A DNA stretch of 64,000 nucleotides from Variovorax beijingensis (GCF_007828835.1 NZ_VIVL01000003.1:496001-560000), one strand, 5' to 3'. Numbered from the stretch's first letter, positions 26,058-35,930 are shown. Notes: generated by a model not told the origin, from the sequence alone. Numbers and translations are program-made.

Positions 26058-27224
26058 ATGTCCCCTACGCTTTCCCCCCAAAGCCTCGCGCTGGCCCAGT
26101 CGCTGGTGCGCATGAACACCGTCAGCGAGAACAGCAACCTCCAGCTGATCGACCTGGCCCAGAGCCACCTCGCCGCCCTGGGCGTGAAGAGCCGCATCAC
26201 CTACAACGCCGAACGCACCAAGGCCAACCTGTTCGCCACCCTCGGCGAGGGCAAGCCGGCCGGCGTCATCATCTCGGGCCACACCGACACGGTGCCGTGG
26301 GACGGGCAGGACTGGAGCGTCGACCCGCTCTCCGCCACGCTGCGCAACGAGCGCCTCTACGGGCGCGGCTCGGCCGACATGAAGAGCTTCATTGCCATCG
26401 CCTTGTCCAATGCCAAGCGCTTCTTGGAAAGCGACTCGCCCTTCGCGGTGCACTTCGCCTTCAGTTATGAAGAGGAGATCGGCTGCTTCGGCGTGAAGGA
26501 ACTGATCGCCGATATGCGCGACGCCGGCATCAAGCCGCTCGCCTGCATCGTGGGCGAGCCCACCAGCATGGTGCCGGCCATCGCCCACAAGGGCGTATAC
26601 CGCTACCGCTGCTGCGTGCGCGGCAAGGAGGCGCATTCGTCGCTCACGCCGCAGTCGGTCAATGCCATCGAGATGGCGGCGCGCGTGGTCGGCAAGGTGC
26701 GCGACATGGCCGAAGGCTTCGAGCGCAGCGAACCGCGCTACGAAGGCTTCGACGTGCCCTTCAGCACCGCGAGCGTGGGCCAGTTCCACGGCGGCATCGC
26801 CGACAACGTGGTGCCGCGCGACGCCGAGTTCCGCTATGAATTCCGCGACCTGCCGACCGCCGACGCCAGGAAGATGCAGGACGAGGTCGTCTCCTATGCC
26901 GGCAGCCTCGAGGCGTCGATGAAGAAGGTGGCGCCCGATGCGGGCTTCCGCTTCGAGACCATCTGCGAGATTCCGAGCTTCCTCGGTGCGGCCACGGATC
27001 CGGTCACGCTGCTCGCGCAGCGCCTTGCGGGCGAGGAGCGCACCACGCTGGTGGCCTTCGGCACCGAAGCGGGCCTGTTCAAGAACGCCGGCATCCCCAC
27101 CGTGGTGTGCGGCCCGGGCAGCATCGAGCAGGCGCACCAGCCCGACGAATTCGTGAGCCTGGAGCAGCTGGCGCGCTGCGAACTGTTCATGGAACGCCTT
27201 GCCGCCACGCCGACCATTGGCTGA
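26058..27224 (+). CDS. argE: Acetylornithine deacetylase (ArgE-type M20 peptidase)
   Basis: A 388-residue M20A metallopeptidase. Zinc-site blocks are ISGHTDTVPWDGQDW near residue 75, GRGSADMKSFIAIAL near 103 and FSYEEEIGCFGVKEL near 137, followed by GEPTSM. The C-terminal half has GTEAGLFKNAGIPTVVCGPG and QAHQPDEFV, with the last zinc His. It removes acetate from N-acetylornithine in arginine synthesis; related deacylases cannot be fully excluded. It is followed, with slight overlap, by the DUF445 gene. Confidence 0.9.
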   Translation: MSPTLSPQSLALAQSLVRMNTVSENSNLQLIDLAQSHLAALGVKSRITYNAERTKANLFATLGEGKPAGVIISGHTDTVPWDGQDWSVDPLSATLRNERLYGRGSADMKSFIAIALSNAKRFLESDSPFAVHFAFSYEEEIGCFGVKELIADMRDAGIKPLACIVGEPTSMVPAIAHKGVYRYRCCVRGKEAHSSLTPQSVNAIEMAARVVGKVRDMAEGFERSEPRYEGFDVPFSTASVGQFHGGIADNVVPRDAEFRYEFRDLPTADARKMQDEVVSYAGSLEASMKKVAPDAGFRFETICEIPSFLGAATDPVTLLAQRLAGEERTTLVAFGTEAGLFKNAGIPTVVCGPGSIEQAHQPDEFVSLEQLARCELFMERLAATPTIG

Positions 27225-28479
27225 AGACAGCCACGGCAGCGGCGCGCTGCGGCGCATGAAGCGGGTCGCGCTCGGCCTGCTGTGCGCCGCGGCGCTGCTC
27301 TATGCGCTGGCCAGCGCGCTGCACGGCGAGCATCCGGCCTGGGGCTACGTGGCGGCCTTTGCCGAAGCCGCGATGGTCGGCGCCATGGCCGACTGGTTTG
27401 CGGTGGTGGCGCTGTTCCGCCATCCGCTGGGCCTGCCGATCCCGCACACCGCGATCATCCCGAGCAACAAGGACCGCATCGGCGCCAAGCTGGCCGGCTT
27501 CATCTGCAACAACTTCCTCGGCACCGAGCAGGTGCTCGCCAAGCTGCGCGAGTTCGACGCGGCCGGGCGCATCGCCGATTGGCTGGCGCGGCCCGCGAGC
27601 GGCCAAAAGCTCGGCGAATGGGGCGTGGCGGCCGCCCGCTACGGACTCGCTGCATTCGACGACGAGCGCGTGCGCGCCTTCATGGGACGCGCCGCGGCGG
27701 CCGGCCTCCGGAAGATCGATCTCTCGCGGCTGATGGGCCAGGCGCTGGATGCACTCACGGCCGGCGGGCGCCACCAGGCGCTGCTCGACGACGTGCTGCA
27801 GCAGGTGGCCGGCCTGCTCGAGGGCGAGGAGGTGCAGGCGCACATCACCGAAGCCATTGCGCGCGAGATCAAGACGCTGCGCTACGTGGGCCTGGACCAG
27901 GTGGCGGCCAAGCTCGCCACGCGCAAGATCGTGGCAGCCGTGGCACGCACCATCGCCGAACTGGCGGCCGAGCCCGGGCATCCGATGCGCCGGCGCTTCG
28001 ACCACTTCGTCGACGACTTCGTGGTGCGGCTCAAGCTCGACCCCGAGTTCCAGCAGCGCGGCGAGCAGATCCGCGCCGAGCTGATGGCGCATCCCGCACT
28101 CGGCGACTACCTGCACGGCATCTGGGGCGAGCTGCTGGCCTGGCTGCACGACGACCTCGGCCGGGGCGACTCCACCATCCGCCAGCGCATCGCATCGATG
28201 GCGGGCGCGCTCGGCACGCGGCTGCAGGCCGACGAGGCGATCCGCCGCTGGATCAACGAGCAGATCGAGGCGGCCGCGCCGCTGGCCATCGAGCGCTACC
28301 GCGAGGACATCCGCCGCTACATCGAGGAGCGCGTTGCCGACTGGAACGCCAGCGAGATGACCAGCGAGCTGGAGCGCCACATCGGACGCGACCTGCAATT
28401 CATCCGCATCAACGGCACGCTGGTGGGCGGGCTGGTGGGGCTCTCGATCCACACGGCGACGCAGCTGCTGCGCGGGTGA
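27217..28479 (+). CDS. DUF445 domain membrane protein (YjiN-like)
   Basis: A protein of 420 residues from a TTG at 27217, or 407 residues from the ATG at 27256. An N-terminal membrane segment (VALGLLCAAALLYALASAL) is followed by GAMADWFAVVALFRHPLGLP, the DUF445 signature, a long helical domain and a final hydrophobic segment (LVGGLVGLSIHTATQLL). Function is unknown for the family. The TTG start gives the short basic leader typical of homologues and overlaps the ArgE stop by 8 bp; the ATG is the alternative. Confidence 0.85.
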   Translation: MAEDSHGSGALRRMKRVALGLLCAAALLYALASALHGEHPAWGYVAAFAEAAMVGAMADWFAVVALFRHPLGLPIPHTAIIPSNKDRIGAKLAGFICNNFLGTEQVLAKLREFDAAGRIADWLARPASGQKLGEWGVAAARYGLAAFDDERVRAFMGRAAAAGLRKIDLSRLMGQALDALTAGGRHQALLDDVLQQVAGLLEGEEVQAHITEAIAREIKTLRYVGLDQVAAKLATRKIVAAVARTIAELAAEPGHPMRRRFDHFVDDFVVRLKLDPEFQQRGEQIRAELMAHPALGDYLHGIWGELLAWLHDDLGRGDSTIRQRIASMAGALGTRLQADEAIRRWINEQIEAAAPLAIERYREDIRRYIEERVADWNASEMTSELERHIGRDLQFIRINGTLVGGLVGLSIHTATQLLRG

Positions 28480-28578
28480 GCCGCGCGGACGAAAGGCCGC
28501 ATGTCCCGGGAGAGACTGCCCCGCCTCCCCTCCTTCCTTCTAGACTGCTCGCGCGCATCCAAAAGAAGGAGAGAAGAC

Positions 28579-30243
28579 ATGCCCTGCCGCCCGTTCATCC
28601 GTGCCGCCGCACTCATCGCCATCTTCGCCCTGCTGGCCGGCTGCGGCAGCATCGCGCCGCCGCCGCCGCCATCACCCACCCGCCCCGCCGCGTGGTCCGA
28701 GCCCGAAGTGCTGGTCGCGCCCTCCTCCTTCGCGGGCGTCCACGGCCTGGCCATCGACCAGAAGGGCCGCCTGCTCGCGGGCTCGGTGCTCGGCAACACG
28801 CTGTGGGAGGTCGACCGCGGCACCGGCGCGGCCAAGGTCCTGATCGACGCGCCCGAAGGCCAGGCCGACGACATCGCGGTCGGCCCCAGGGGCGAGCTGG
28901 CGTGGACCAACTACCTCATGGGCATGCTGCGCTACCGCGAAAGCGACGGCGCGCCGATGCGCGTGCTCGCCAAGGACCTGCCCGGCCTCAATTCGCTGGA
29001 CTTCGACCGCAGCAGCGGCAAGCTCTACGCCTCGCAGGTGTTCCTGGGCGACGCGCTGTGGGAGATCGACCGCACGGGCCAGAAGCCGCCGCGGCTCATC
29101 AAGAAGGACATGGGCGGCTTCAACGGCTTCGAGGTCGGCCCCGACGGCATGCTCTACGGGCCGCTGTGGTTCAAGGGCCAGGTGGTGAAGATCGATCCGG
29201 CGAACGGCAGCATGGCCGTGATCGCCGACGGTTTCAAGATTCCCGCGGCCGCCAACCTCGACGGCAAGGGCAATCTCTGGGTGGTCGATGCGCGCAGCGG
29301 CGAACTGGTCAGGGTGGACCTTGCCACGGGCCGCAAGACCGTCGCCAGGCAATTGCGTCCGTCGCTCGACAACCTGGCCATTGCCCCGGACGGCACGATC
29401 TACGTGTCGAACATGGCCAACAACGAAGTGCAGTCCTTCGACCCTGCCACCGGAGTGCTGCGCACGCTCACCAGCGGCAAGCTCGCGGCGCCGGCGGGGC
29501 TCAAGATCGAAGGCCGAACGCTCTGGGTGGCCGATGTGTTCGGCTTCCGGCAGGTGGACGTGCGCACCGGCGAAGTGCGCGACGTGTTCCGCATGCAGCG
29601 CGATCCGGAACTCGACTATCCGTTCGCCGTCGGCCTGTCGGGCACGCGCTTCGCGCTGACCTCATGGTTCACGGGCACCGTTCAGCTGGTGGACCGCCAG
29701 ACGCTTCGGACCGTCGAAACCATCCACGGACTGAAGGCGCCGTTCGATGCCATTCCCATGGCCGACGGCAGCGTGATCTATGCCGAGATCGCCACCGGCA
29801 GCATCACCCGCGCGAGCGGCCCTCATTTTGCCGAGAAGCAAGTGCTCGCCAGCGGGCTGGGCGGCCCGGTGCAGATGATCGTCGGCCGCGACGGCGCGCT
29901 CTACGTCACCGAAGCCGCAGGCAAGCTGACCCGCATTCCGCTCGATGCCAGCGCCCCGCTGCGCGCCATTGCCGAAGGCCTGGCGCTGCCCGAAGGCGTG
30001 GCCGAGACGCCCTGGGGCAGCTTCATCGTGGCCGAGAGCGCGGCGCGCCGGCTGGTGGAGATCGATCCGGTCAGCGGCTCGCGCCGCACCGTGGCGGACA
30101 ACCTGCCGGTCGGACTGGCCGCGGGGCCGGGCCTGCCGCCGCCCTACGTGGTCACGGGTGTCGCGGTGGGCAGCGACGGGAGCATCTATATGGCGGCCGA
30201 CCGGAACAACGCGATCTACCGCATCCGTCCCATGAATAAGTGA
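28579..30243 (+). CDS. Beta-propeller lipoprotein (SMP-30/NHL-like)
   Basis: A 554-residue lipoprotein (lipobox LLAGC, Cys22, then a Pro-rich spacer). The rest is made of repeated blades of the type GLAIDQKGRLLAGSVLGNTL, NLDGKGNLWVVDARSGELV and VGRDGALYVTEAAGKL, which suggests two six-bladed propellers or one large one. Such domains act as lactonases or binding scaffolds; no specific reaction can be named. GAAGGAGAG lies upstream of the ATG. It is monocistronic. Confidence 0.8.
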   Translation: MPCRPFIRAAALIAIFALLAGCGSIAPPPPPSPTRPAAWSEPEVLVAPSSFAGVHGLAIDQKGRLLAGSVLGNTLWEVDRGTGAAKVLIDAPEGQADDIAVGPRGELAWTNYLMGMLRYRESDGAPMRVLAKDLPGLNSLDFDRSSGKLYASQVFLGDALWEIDRTGQKPPRLIKKDMGGFNGFEVGPDGMLYGPLWFKGQVVKIDPANGSMAVIADGFKIPAAANLDGKGNLWVVDARSGELVRVDLATGRKTVARQLRPSLDNLAIAPDGTIYVSNMANNEVQSFDPATGVLRTLTSGKLAAPAGLKIEGRTLWVADVFGFRQVDVRTGEVRDVFRMQRDPELDYPFAVGLSGTRFALTSWFTGTVQLVDRQTLRTVETIHGLKAPFDAIPMADGSVIYAEIATGSITRASGPHFAEKQVLASGLGGPVQMIVGRDGALYVTEAAGKLTRIPLDASAPLRAIAEGLALPEGVAETPWGSFIVAESAARRLVEIDPVSGSRRTVADNLPVGLAAGPGLPPPYVVTGVAVGSDGSIYMAADRNNAIYRIRPMNK

Positions 30244-30349
30244 TTTACTTTTGAAAACAACTATTACAAACTCCTGAACGGACGTCTCGTTACATCTTCG
30301 GCCGGGTGGCCGGCGGCGGCGGGCGTTCCTTTTTAGGAGAAGAAAAGAC

Positions 30350-31123
30350 ATGACTCCCCTCGTCGTTGGCCAACTGCTGTCGCCCGAGTATTCGCCGGGG
30401 CTGGTGGCGCTCTCGTTCCTCATCTCGTTCGCGGGCTCCCTGGTGGCGCTGATCTGCGCGGGGCGCATGGTCGGCGCCGATGGCAAACCCAATCTCGCGG
30501 TCGTCGCGTGCGCTGCGGTGGCGCTGGGCGGTATCGGCATCTGGTCGATGCACTTCATCGGCATGCTGGCGTACCGCCTGCCGGTGGGCATTTCCTACAA
30601 CGTGCCGCTCACGGTGGTCTCGCTGGTGGCGGCCATCCTGATCTCGGGCATTGCGCTGTACATGGCGGGCGGGCGGCGCAAGTTCAGCCGGGCCGGCTGG
30701 CTGGCCGGAAGCCTGCTCGCGGGGCTGGGCGTGTGCGTGATGCATTACATGGGCATGTTCGCGATGAACATGCGCGCCTCGATGGATTTCGACCCCACCA
30801 TCGTGGCGCTGTCCGTGGCCATTGCCATCACCGCCGCCGGCGCGGCCCTCTGGCTGGCCTTCAACCTGCGCCGGCTGACACACCAGATCGCCGCGGCGGC
30901 CGTGATGGGCGTGGCGGTCTGCACCATGCACTACGTGGGCATGAGCGCGGCCAGCATGATCTGCATCGCGGCCGCCCCCACCGACGCGCTGGCCATCGGC
31001 GGCAACTACATGGGCCTGACGGTGTTCGGCACGGCCGGTGCGGTGCTGATCTTCATCTACTGGGTGATCACGGGCACCAGCATGGACGCGCCCGCTGCGC
31101 CACGGCGGGTCCGCACCAGCTAA
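30350..31123 (+). CDS. Stand-alone MHYT-domain integral membrane protein
   Basis: A 257-residue protein with about seven membrane segments. Three MHYT-type motifs are seen: MHFIGM, MHYMGM and MHYVGM, spaced as in the MHYT sensor domain proposed to bind copper and sense O2, CO or NO. There is no GGDEF, EAL or kinase domain; the protein ends shortly after the last membrane helix, so it must signal through a partner or act differently. AGGAGAAG precedes the ATG. It is divergent from nothing and stands alone. Confidence 0.9.
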   Translation: MTPLVVGQLLSPEYSPGLVALSFLISFAGSLVALICAGRMVGADGKPNLAVVACAAVALGGIGIWSMHFIGMLAYRLPVGISYNVPLTVVSLVAAILISGIALYMAGGRRKFSRAGWLAGSLLAGLGVCVMHYMGMFAMNMRASMDFDPTIVALSVAIAITAAGAALWLAFNLRRLTHQIAAAAVMGVAVCTMHYVGMSAASMICIAAAPTDALAIGGNYMGLTVFGTAGAVLIFIYWVITGTSMDAPAAPRRVRTS

Positions 31124-31281
31124 TTGGCGCAAGCCGGGCGCGCATCAGCGCCCTAGAGTCGGTGCAGCTCGCACGGGTGTGCGTGCGCGGCGTTGCGGTG
31201 TTTCGACGGCTTCCATCCTGCACAGACGCCACGCGTGTTCCAGGACGGCGGCGAGACGAACCACCGATTGGAGACAACCGC

Positions 31282-32442
31282 ATGCAGTACACCCACGAAC
31301 ATCTCGAGATCCAGAACACGCTGCGCCGCTTCATCGACGACGAGATCAATCCGCATGTCGACGAATGGGAGGAGGCCGAGATCTTTCCCGCGCACGAGGT
31401 CTTCGGGAAGCTCGGCCGGCTGGGCATGCTGGGCCTCAACAAGCCCGAGGCCTTCGGCGGCGCCGGGCTCGACTATTCGTATGCGATGGCGATGGCCGAG
31501 GCCTTGGGCCACATCAGCTGCGGCGGCGTGCCGATGGCCATCGGCGTGCAGACCGACATGTGCACGCCCGCGCTCGCGCGCTTCGGCAGCGACGAACTGC
31601 GCCGCGAGTTCCTCGCGCCCGCGATCGCGGGAGAGACGGTCGGCTGCATCGGCGTGAGCGAGCCCGGTGCGGGCAGCGACGTGGCGGGCCTCAGGAGCCA
31701 TGCGCGCAAGGACGGCGGCGACTACCTCATCAGCGGCCAGAAGATGTGGATCACCAACAGCCTGCAGGCCGACTGGATGTGCATGCTGGTCAACACCAGC
31801 GAGGGCCCGGTGCACCGCAACAAGTCGCTCGTGATCGTGCCGATGGACAGCCCCGGCATCGAGAAGGCGAAGAAGATCCGCAAGATCGGCATGCATTCGA
31901 GCGACACGGGCCTGATCCATTTCGACGAGGTGCGCGTGCCGCAGCGCTATCGCATCGGCGAAGAGGGCCAGGGCTTCGTCTACCAGATGCAGCAGTTCCA
32001 GGAAGAGCGCCTGTGGGCCGCGGCAAGTTCGCTCGAACCGATGGAGGACTGCATCGCACAGACCATCGAATGGGCGCAGCAGCGCCGGATGTTCGGCGCC
32101 ACGCTGGCCGACCAGCAGTGGGTGCAGTTCAAGCTGGCCGAACTCAAGACCGAGGTGGAGGCGCTGCGCGCCCTCGCCTACCGCGCCTGCGACCTGCATG
32201 TGCAGGGCCGGGACGTGCTCGAACTGGCCTCGATGGCCAAGCTCAAGACCGGCCGGCTCACGCGCCAGGTGGCCGATACCTGCCTGCAGTTCTGGGGCGG
32301 CATGGGCTTCACGCTCGAGAACCGCGTCTCGCGGCTGTACCGCGACGGGCGGCTCGGCTCCATCGGCGGCGGCGCAGACGAAGTGATGCTCGGCATCCTC
32401 GCCAAGACCATGGGCATCGCCAAGCGGCCGCCGCGCGGCTGA
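31282..32442 (+). CDS. Acyl-CoA dehydrogenase family protein
   Basis: A 386-residue FAD acyl-CoA dehydrogenase. Marks are [39 protein letters not shown] (FAD and substrate contact), [11 protein letters not shown], and near the end [20 protein letters not shown] followed by [13 protein letters not shown]. The N-terminus resembles citronellyl-CoA-type dehydrogenases. It forms a 2,3-enoyl-CoA and passes electrons to ETF. GGAGACAACCGC precedes the ATG. No beta-oxidation partner is adjacent, so the acyl group is not predictable. Confidence 0.92.
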   Translation: MQYTHEHLEIQNTLRRFIDDEINPHVDEWEEAEIFPAHEVFGKLGRLGMLGLNKPEAFGGAGLDYSYAMAMAEALGHISCGGVPMAIGVQTDMCTPALARFGSDELRREFLAPAIAGETVGCIGVSEPGAGSDVAGLRSHARKDGGDYLISGQKMWITNSLQADWMCMLVNTSEGPVHRNKSLVIVPMDSPGIEKAKKIRKIGMHSSDTGLIHFDEVRVPQRYRIGEEGQGFVYQMQQFQEERLWAAASSLEPMEDCIAQTIEWAQQRRMFGATLADQQWVQFKLAELKTEVEALRALAYRACDLHVQGRDVLELASMAKLKTGRLTRQVADTCLQFWGGMGFTLENRVSRLYRDGRLGSIGGGADEVMLGILAKTMGIAKRPPRG

Positions 32443-32588
32443 AGCGCACGTGGACGCCGGACCTCGGGCCGACCGCGCGGCGAGAAGATCGCCGCGCCTG
32501 GGCTTCATGTATCGGCCCCGTCGCGGAACGCCCGCGCGCACCGAAGGTCCAACAGTCCAGCGCTGTCGCTGAGTCGCAGGAGGCCGCC

Positions 32589-33347
32589 ATGTTCTCTTTC
32601 ACTTCCGGCATCGGCACCCTCATGTTCGTCCTGCTGGTGGTGCTGCTCTTTTCCGCGATCTGGATCTTCCGCGAATACGAGCGCGGCATCGTGTTCACCC
32701 TGGGGCGATTCTCGAAAGTCGCGGGGCCCGGACTGGTGATGGTGATTCCCGCCATCCAGCAGGTCGTGCGGGTCGATCTGCGCACCGTGGTGCTCGAGGT
32801 TCCGACCCAGGACGTGATCTCGCGCGACAACGTGTCGGTGAAGGTCAGCGCGGTCGTCTACTTCCGCATCGTCGACGCCGAAAAGGCCATCATCGAGGTC
32901 AAGGATTTCTTCAATGCGACCAGCCAGCTGGCGCAGACCACGCTGCGCTCGGTGCTGGGCAAGCACCAGCTGGACGACATGCTGGCCGAGCGGGAAAAAC
33001 TCAACCTGGATGTGCGCGAGTCGCTCGACGTGCAGACGGCTTCATGGGGCATCAAGGTCTCCAACGTGGAGATCAAGCAGATCGACCTCACCGAATCGAT
33101 GGTCCGCGCCATTGCGCGGCAGGCCGAGGCGGAGCGTGAGCGGCGTGCCAAGGTGATCCATGCCGAAGGCGAGCTGCAGGCCTCCGAGAAGCTGTTCCAG
33201 GCCGCGCGCGTGCTGGCGCAGGAGCCGCAGGCGATCCAGCTGCGCTACCTGGAAACGCTGACGGTGATCGGCGCGGACAAGAACACCACCATCGTCTTCC
33301 CGCTGCCGGTGGACCTGCTCGCGAGCTTCCTGCACAAGCCCGCGTAG
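32589..33347 (+). CDS. Slipin (stomatin/prohibitin, SPFH domain) membrane protein
   Basis: A 252-residue SPFH protein: one N-terminal membrane segment ([17 protein letters not shown]), then [21 protein letters not shown], the stomatin domain ([20 protein letters not shown]) and a coiled coil ([20 protein letters not shown]). Slipins organise membrane microdomains and often pair with an NfeD protease partner; no nfeD gene is seen here, so it is an orphan. GAGGCCGCC precedes the start. Confidence 0.92.
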   Translation: MFSFTSGIGTLMFVLLVVLLFSAIWIFREYERGIVFTLGRFSKVAGPGLVMVIPAIQQVVRVDLRTVVLEVPTQDVISRDNVSVKVSAVVYFRIVDAEKAIIEVKDFFNATSQLAQTTLRSVLGKHQLDDMLAEREKLNLDVRESLDVQTASWGIKVSNVEIKQIDLTESMVRAIARQAEAERERRAKVIHAEGELQASEKLFQAARVLAQEPQAIQLRYLETLTVIGADKNTTIVFPLPVDLLASFLHKPA

Positions 33348-33388
33348 CGCGCATCCGATGAACTGCGCGCCGGACCGAGCGGCGCCGG

Positions 33389-34660
33389 TCAGTCGCTCTT
33401 TTCACCCGCATCATGCTGCGCGGCAGCGAGCGCGGCGGCCGCGCGCAGCTTGTCCTTCTTGCTCGGCCGCTTGCCCTTGATGCCGCCGGTGCCGGAGGCA
33501 TCGGCCATCGGCACGGCGGCCTCGGCCGGCTCGAAGCCCTCGATGCGCTCGCGCGGCAGGTGCAGGCCCTGGCGCTTCTCGATCAGGCGGAAGTGCGCCT
33601 CGGTGGCTGCGCTCACGAAGCTGATCGCCAGCCCGCTCTCGCCGGCGCGGCCCGTGCGGCCGATGCGGTGGATGTAGTCGGTGGGCGAGCGCGGCAGGTC
33701 GTAGTTGATCACCACGGGCAGCTGTGCAATGTCGATGCCGCGCGCGGCCAGGTCGGTGGCAATCACCACGTCCCAGCGGCTCTCCTTGAACTGCGCGAGG
33801 ATGCCGGTGCGCGTGCCCTGCGCGATGTCGCCGTGGAAGGGCACGGCATACACGCCGTTCTTGTACAGCTTCTCGGCCACGGTCTGCGCCGCATGCTGCG
33901 TGGCGACGAAGACCAGCACGCGGTCCCAGTCGTTTTCCTTCAGCAGATGGCGCAGCAGCTGCGTGCGGCGGTTCGCGTCGACCTCGATCACGCGCTGCAC
34001 GATGGCGGGCTCGGTGCCGGGCTCGCCCTGCACGTCGATCACCGCGGGGTCGTGCAGCGTGCCGTCGGCCAGCGCCTGGATGGCGGGCGGGAAAGTGGCC
34101 GAGAACAGCAGGTTCTGGCGCCGCGCCGGCAGCAGCGCGAGGATGCGGCCCAGCTCCTCGGCAAAGCCGAGGTCGAACAGGCGGTCGGCCTCGTCGAGCA
34201 CGAGCATGGACACGGCGCCGAGCTTCAGCGCGTTGTGCTCCACCAGGTCGAGCAGGCGGCCCGGCGTGGCCACCACGATGTCGGCGCCGCCGCGCAGGCT
34301 CATCATCTGCGGGTTGATCGACACGCCGCCGAAGGCAATTGCGATCTTGAGCCGCTCGGGCAGGTGCTGCGCAAGGCTGCGCATGGCTTCGCCGACCTGG
34401 GCCGCGAGCTCGCGCGTGGGCACGAGCACCAGCGCGCGCACGCGCCGCGGCGCCTGTGCACGCTCGGCGGCCAGGCGCTGCAGCAGCGGGAGGGAAAATG
34501 CGGCGGTCTTGCCGGAACCGGTCTGCGCCGAGCCCCGCACGTCGCGGCCTTGCAGAATGGCGGGAATGGCCGCAGCCTGGATGGCGGTCGGCGCGGCGTA
34601 GCCGCTTTCGGCGGCAGCCTGCACGAGCGCGGGGGCCAGGCCCAGTGAGTCGAATGGCAT
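33389..34660 (-). CDS. rhlE: DEAD-box ATP-dependent RNA helicase (RhlE type)
   Basis: A 423-residue DEAD-box helicase with all motifs in order: AQTGSGKT (I), PTRELAAQ (Ia), DEADRLFDLGF (II), SATFP (III), VFVATQHAAQ region (IV), TDLAARGIDI (V) and HRIGRTGR (VI), and a short basic Lys-rich tail (GIKGKRPSKKDKLR). It unwinds structured RNA during ribosome assembly or decay, often in the cold. It is divergent from a SUI1 gene. Confidence 0.95.
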   Translation of the reverse strand: MPFDSLGLAPALVQAAAESGYAAPTAIQAAAIPAILQGRDVRGSAQTGSGKTAAFSLPLLQRLAAERAQAPRRVRALVLVPTRELAAQVGEAMRSLAQHLPERLKIAIAFGGVSINPQMMSLRGGADIVVATPGRLLDLVEHNALKLGAVSMLVLDEADRLFDLGFAEELGRILALLPARRQNLLFSATFPPAIQALADGTLHDPAVIDVQGEPGTEPAIVQRVIEVDANRRTQLLRHLLKENDWDRVLVFVATQHAAQTVAEKLYKNGVYAVPFHGDIAQGTRTGILAQFKESRWDVVIATDLAARGIDIAQLPVVINYDLPRSPTDYIHRIGRTGRAGESGLAISFVSAATEAHFRLIEKRQGLHLPRERIEGFEPAEAAVPMADASGTGGIKGKRPSKKDKLRAAAALAAAQHDAGEKSD

Positions 34661-34724
34661 GTGAGCAGACAGAGGGATGAACCGGGGACAGTGAAGAAGT
34701 GAAGAAAAAGAAGAGATCGATCGA

Positions 34725-35099
34725 ATGGCAACGATGAAAAGCAGTCAGGCCAGCGCCCTGGTGTACTCCACCGAGGCGGGCGGCCGCATGTGCCCCGACT
34801 GCGGCGCGCCGGCGGCGCAGTGCCGCTGCAGGCAGATCAAGGCGCGCGCGCCGGCCACCGACGGCATTGTGCGTGTATCCCACGAGACCAAGGGCCGCAA
34901 GGGCAAGGGCGTGACCGTGGTCAAGGGCCTCGCGCTCGATGCGGCGGCACTCGCGGCGCTGGGCAAGCAGCTCAAGACGGCCTGCGGCTCGGGCGGCACG
35001 GTGAAGGACGGCATCATCGAGATCCAGGGGGACCACCGCGAACTGGTGATCGCCGCGCTCTCGAAGCAGGGCCACACCGTCAGGCGCGCAGGAGGCTGA
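34725..35099 (+). CDS. yciH: SUI1/YciH-family translation initiation factor-like protein
   Basis: A 124-residue SUI1-domain protein. The conserved core is HETKGRKGKGVTVVKGLAL, then CGSGGTVKDGIIEIQGDHRE. Before it lies a zinc-knuckle-like MCPDCGAPAAQCRC (four Cys at about 22-34), absent from E. coli YciH but seen in many proteobacteria. It resembles eukaryotic eIF1 and may affect start-site choice. It is divergent from rhlE and 6 bp upstream of the DUF3820 gene, so the two are probably co-transcribed. Confidence 0.92.
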   Translation: MATMKSSQASALVYSTEAGGRMCPDCGAPAAQCRCRQIKARAPATDGIVRVSHETKGRKGKGVTVVKGLALDAAALAALGKQLKTACGSGGTVKDGIIEIQGDHRELVIAALSKQGHTVRRAGG

Positions 35100-35105
35100 A
35101 TTTCA

Positions 35106-35339
35106 ATGAAACCCGAAGACCTGCAGCGCCTCGTCACGCTCGAAATGCCCTTCGGCAAGCACAAGGGCACGCTGATTGCCGATTTGCCCGGAAATTACCT
35201 CAATTGGTTCGCACGTGAGGGTTTTCCCGCGGGCGAAATTGGCCGGCTGCTCCATTTGATGCATGAAATAGACCACAACGGCCTCTCCGGCCTGCTGCAA
35301 CCGTTGCGAAACCGCCCGTCAGGACGTGATGTTTCGTAA
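35106..35339 (+). CDS. DUF3820 family small protein
   Basis: A 77-residue protein with MPFGKHKGTLIADLPGNYLN and WFAREGFPAGEIGRLLHLMH, which defines the DUF3820 family (also annotated as quorum-sensing-regulated virulence factor-like). The fold resembles nuclease-associated small domains, but no function is established. It follows the SUI1 gene by 6 bp. Confidence 0.88.
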   Translation: MKPEDLQRLVTLEMPFGKHKGTLIADLPGNYLNWFAREGFPAGEIGRLLHLMHEIDHNGLSGLLQPLRNRPSGRDVS

Positions 35340-35375
35340 TAAGCGCTGATTTCGGTACGCTTTTTCCGGAACGGC

Positions 35376-35519
35376 TTGATAATCCGGCCTACGTGTCTGT
35401 GAGCTTGCTCCCGTGCACGTAATTCGGTGATCGGTCAGTTTCGCGCCACAGCGCATTTGTTTGTTGTGATTCTGGGACTCCATCGCTTTGTCTTGTTGGT
35501 TTGAATTAGGAGTCCCTCA
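35376..35519 (+). promoter_or_regulatory. Promoter element and structured 5' leader of the RRM gene
   Basis: The 180-bp gap before the RRM gene holds an extended -10-like TTGATAAT at 35376-35383, followed by a stem-loop: TACGTG (35390-35395) with CACGTA (35416-35421), and inside it GAGC (35401-35404) with GCTC (35407-35410). If transcription begins near 35390, the mRNA has a leader of about 130 bases ending in TTAGGAGTCCCTCA before the ATG. No good -35 was seen. Long leaders are typical of cold-shock and RNA-binding protein genes; regulation by this leader is inferred. Confidence 0.45.
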
Positions 35520-35930
35520 ATGGGCAAGAAACTCTACGTAGGCAACCTCGCCTACTCCGTGCGTGACAACGACCTGGAACAGGCTTTCGGCGAGTTCGGC
35601 TCGATCGTCAGCGCCAAGGTCATGATGGAACGCGACACCGGCCGCTCCAAGGGCTTCGGTTTCGTGGAAATGGGCACCGACGCTGAAGCGCTGGCAGCCG
35701 TTGAAGCCATGAACGGCCATTCGCTCCAGGGCCGTGCCCTGACCGTGAACGAAGCACGTCCGATGGAAGCCCGTCCCCCCCGTACCGGTGGCGGCGGCTA
35801 CGGCGGCGGCGGCGGTGGTGGTGGTTACGGCGGTGGTGGTGGCGGCGGCGGCTACGGTGGTGGCGGCGGTGGCCGCAGCGGTGGTGGCGGCGGCTACGGC
35901 GGCGGCGGCGGCGGCCGCGGCGGCTACTAA
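35520..35930 (+). CDS. Glycine-rich RRM RNA-binding protein
   Basis: A 136-residue protein with one RNA recognition motif: RNP2 LYVGNLAY at about residues 5-12 and RNP1 SKGFGFVEM at about 44-52. The C-terminal 45 residues are almost only Gly with Tyr and a few Arg/Ser (RGG/YGG-type low-complexity tail). Such proteins resemble plant and cyanobacterial cold-inducible GRPs and probably act as RNA chaperones. AGGAG lies seven bases upstream, and a strong terminator follows. Confidence 0.95.
   Translation: MGKKLYVGNLAYSVRDNDLEQAFGEFGSIVSAKVMMERDTGRSKGFGFVEMGTDAEALAAVEAMNGHSLQGRALTVNEARPMEARPPRTGGGGYGGGGGGGGYGGGGGGGGYGGGGGGRSGGGGGYGGGGGGRGGY

Noticed and set aside
35800..35930. Tandem GGCGGC-rich repeats that could be read as a minisatellite
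   Set aside because: They code the in-frame Gly/Tyr-rich tail of the RRM protein, a normal feature of this family.
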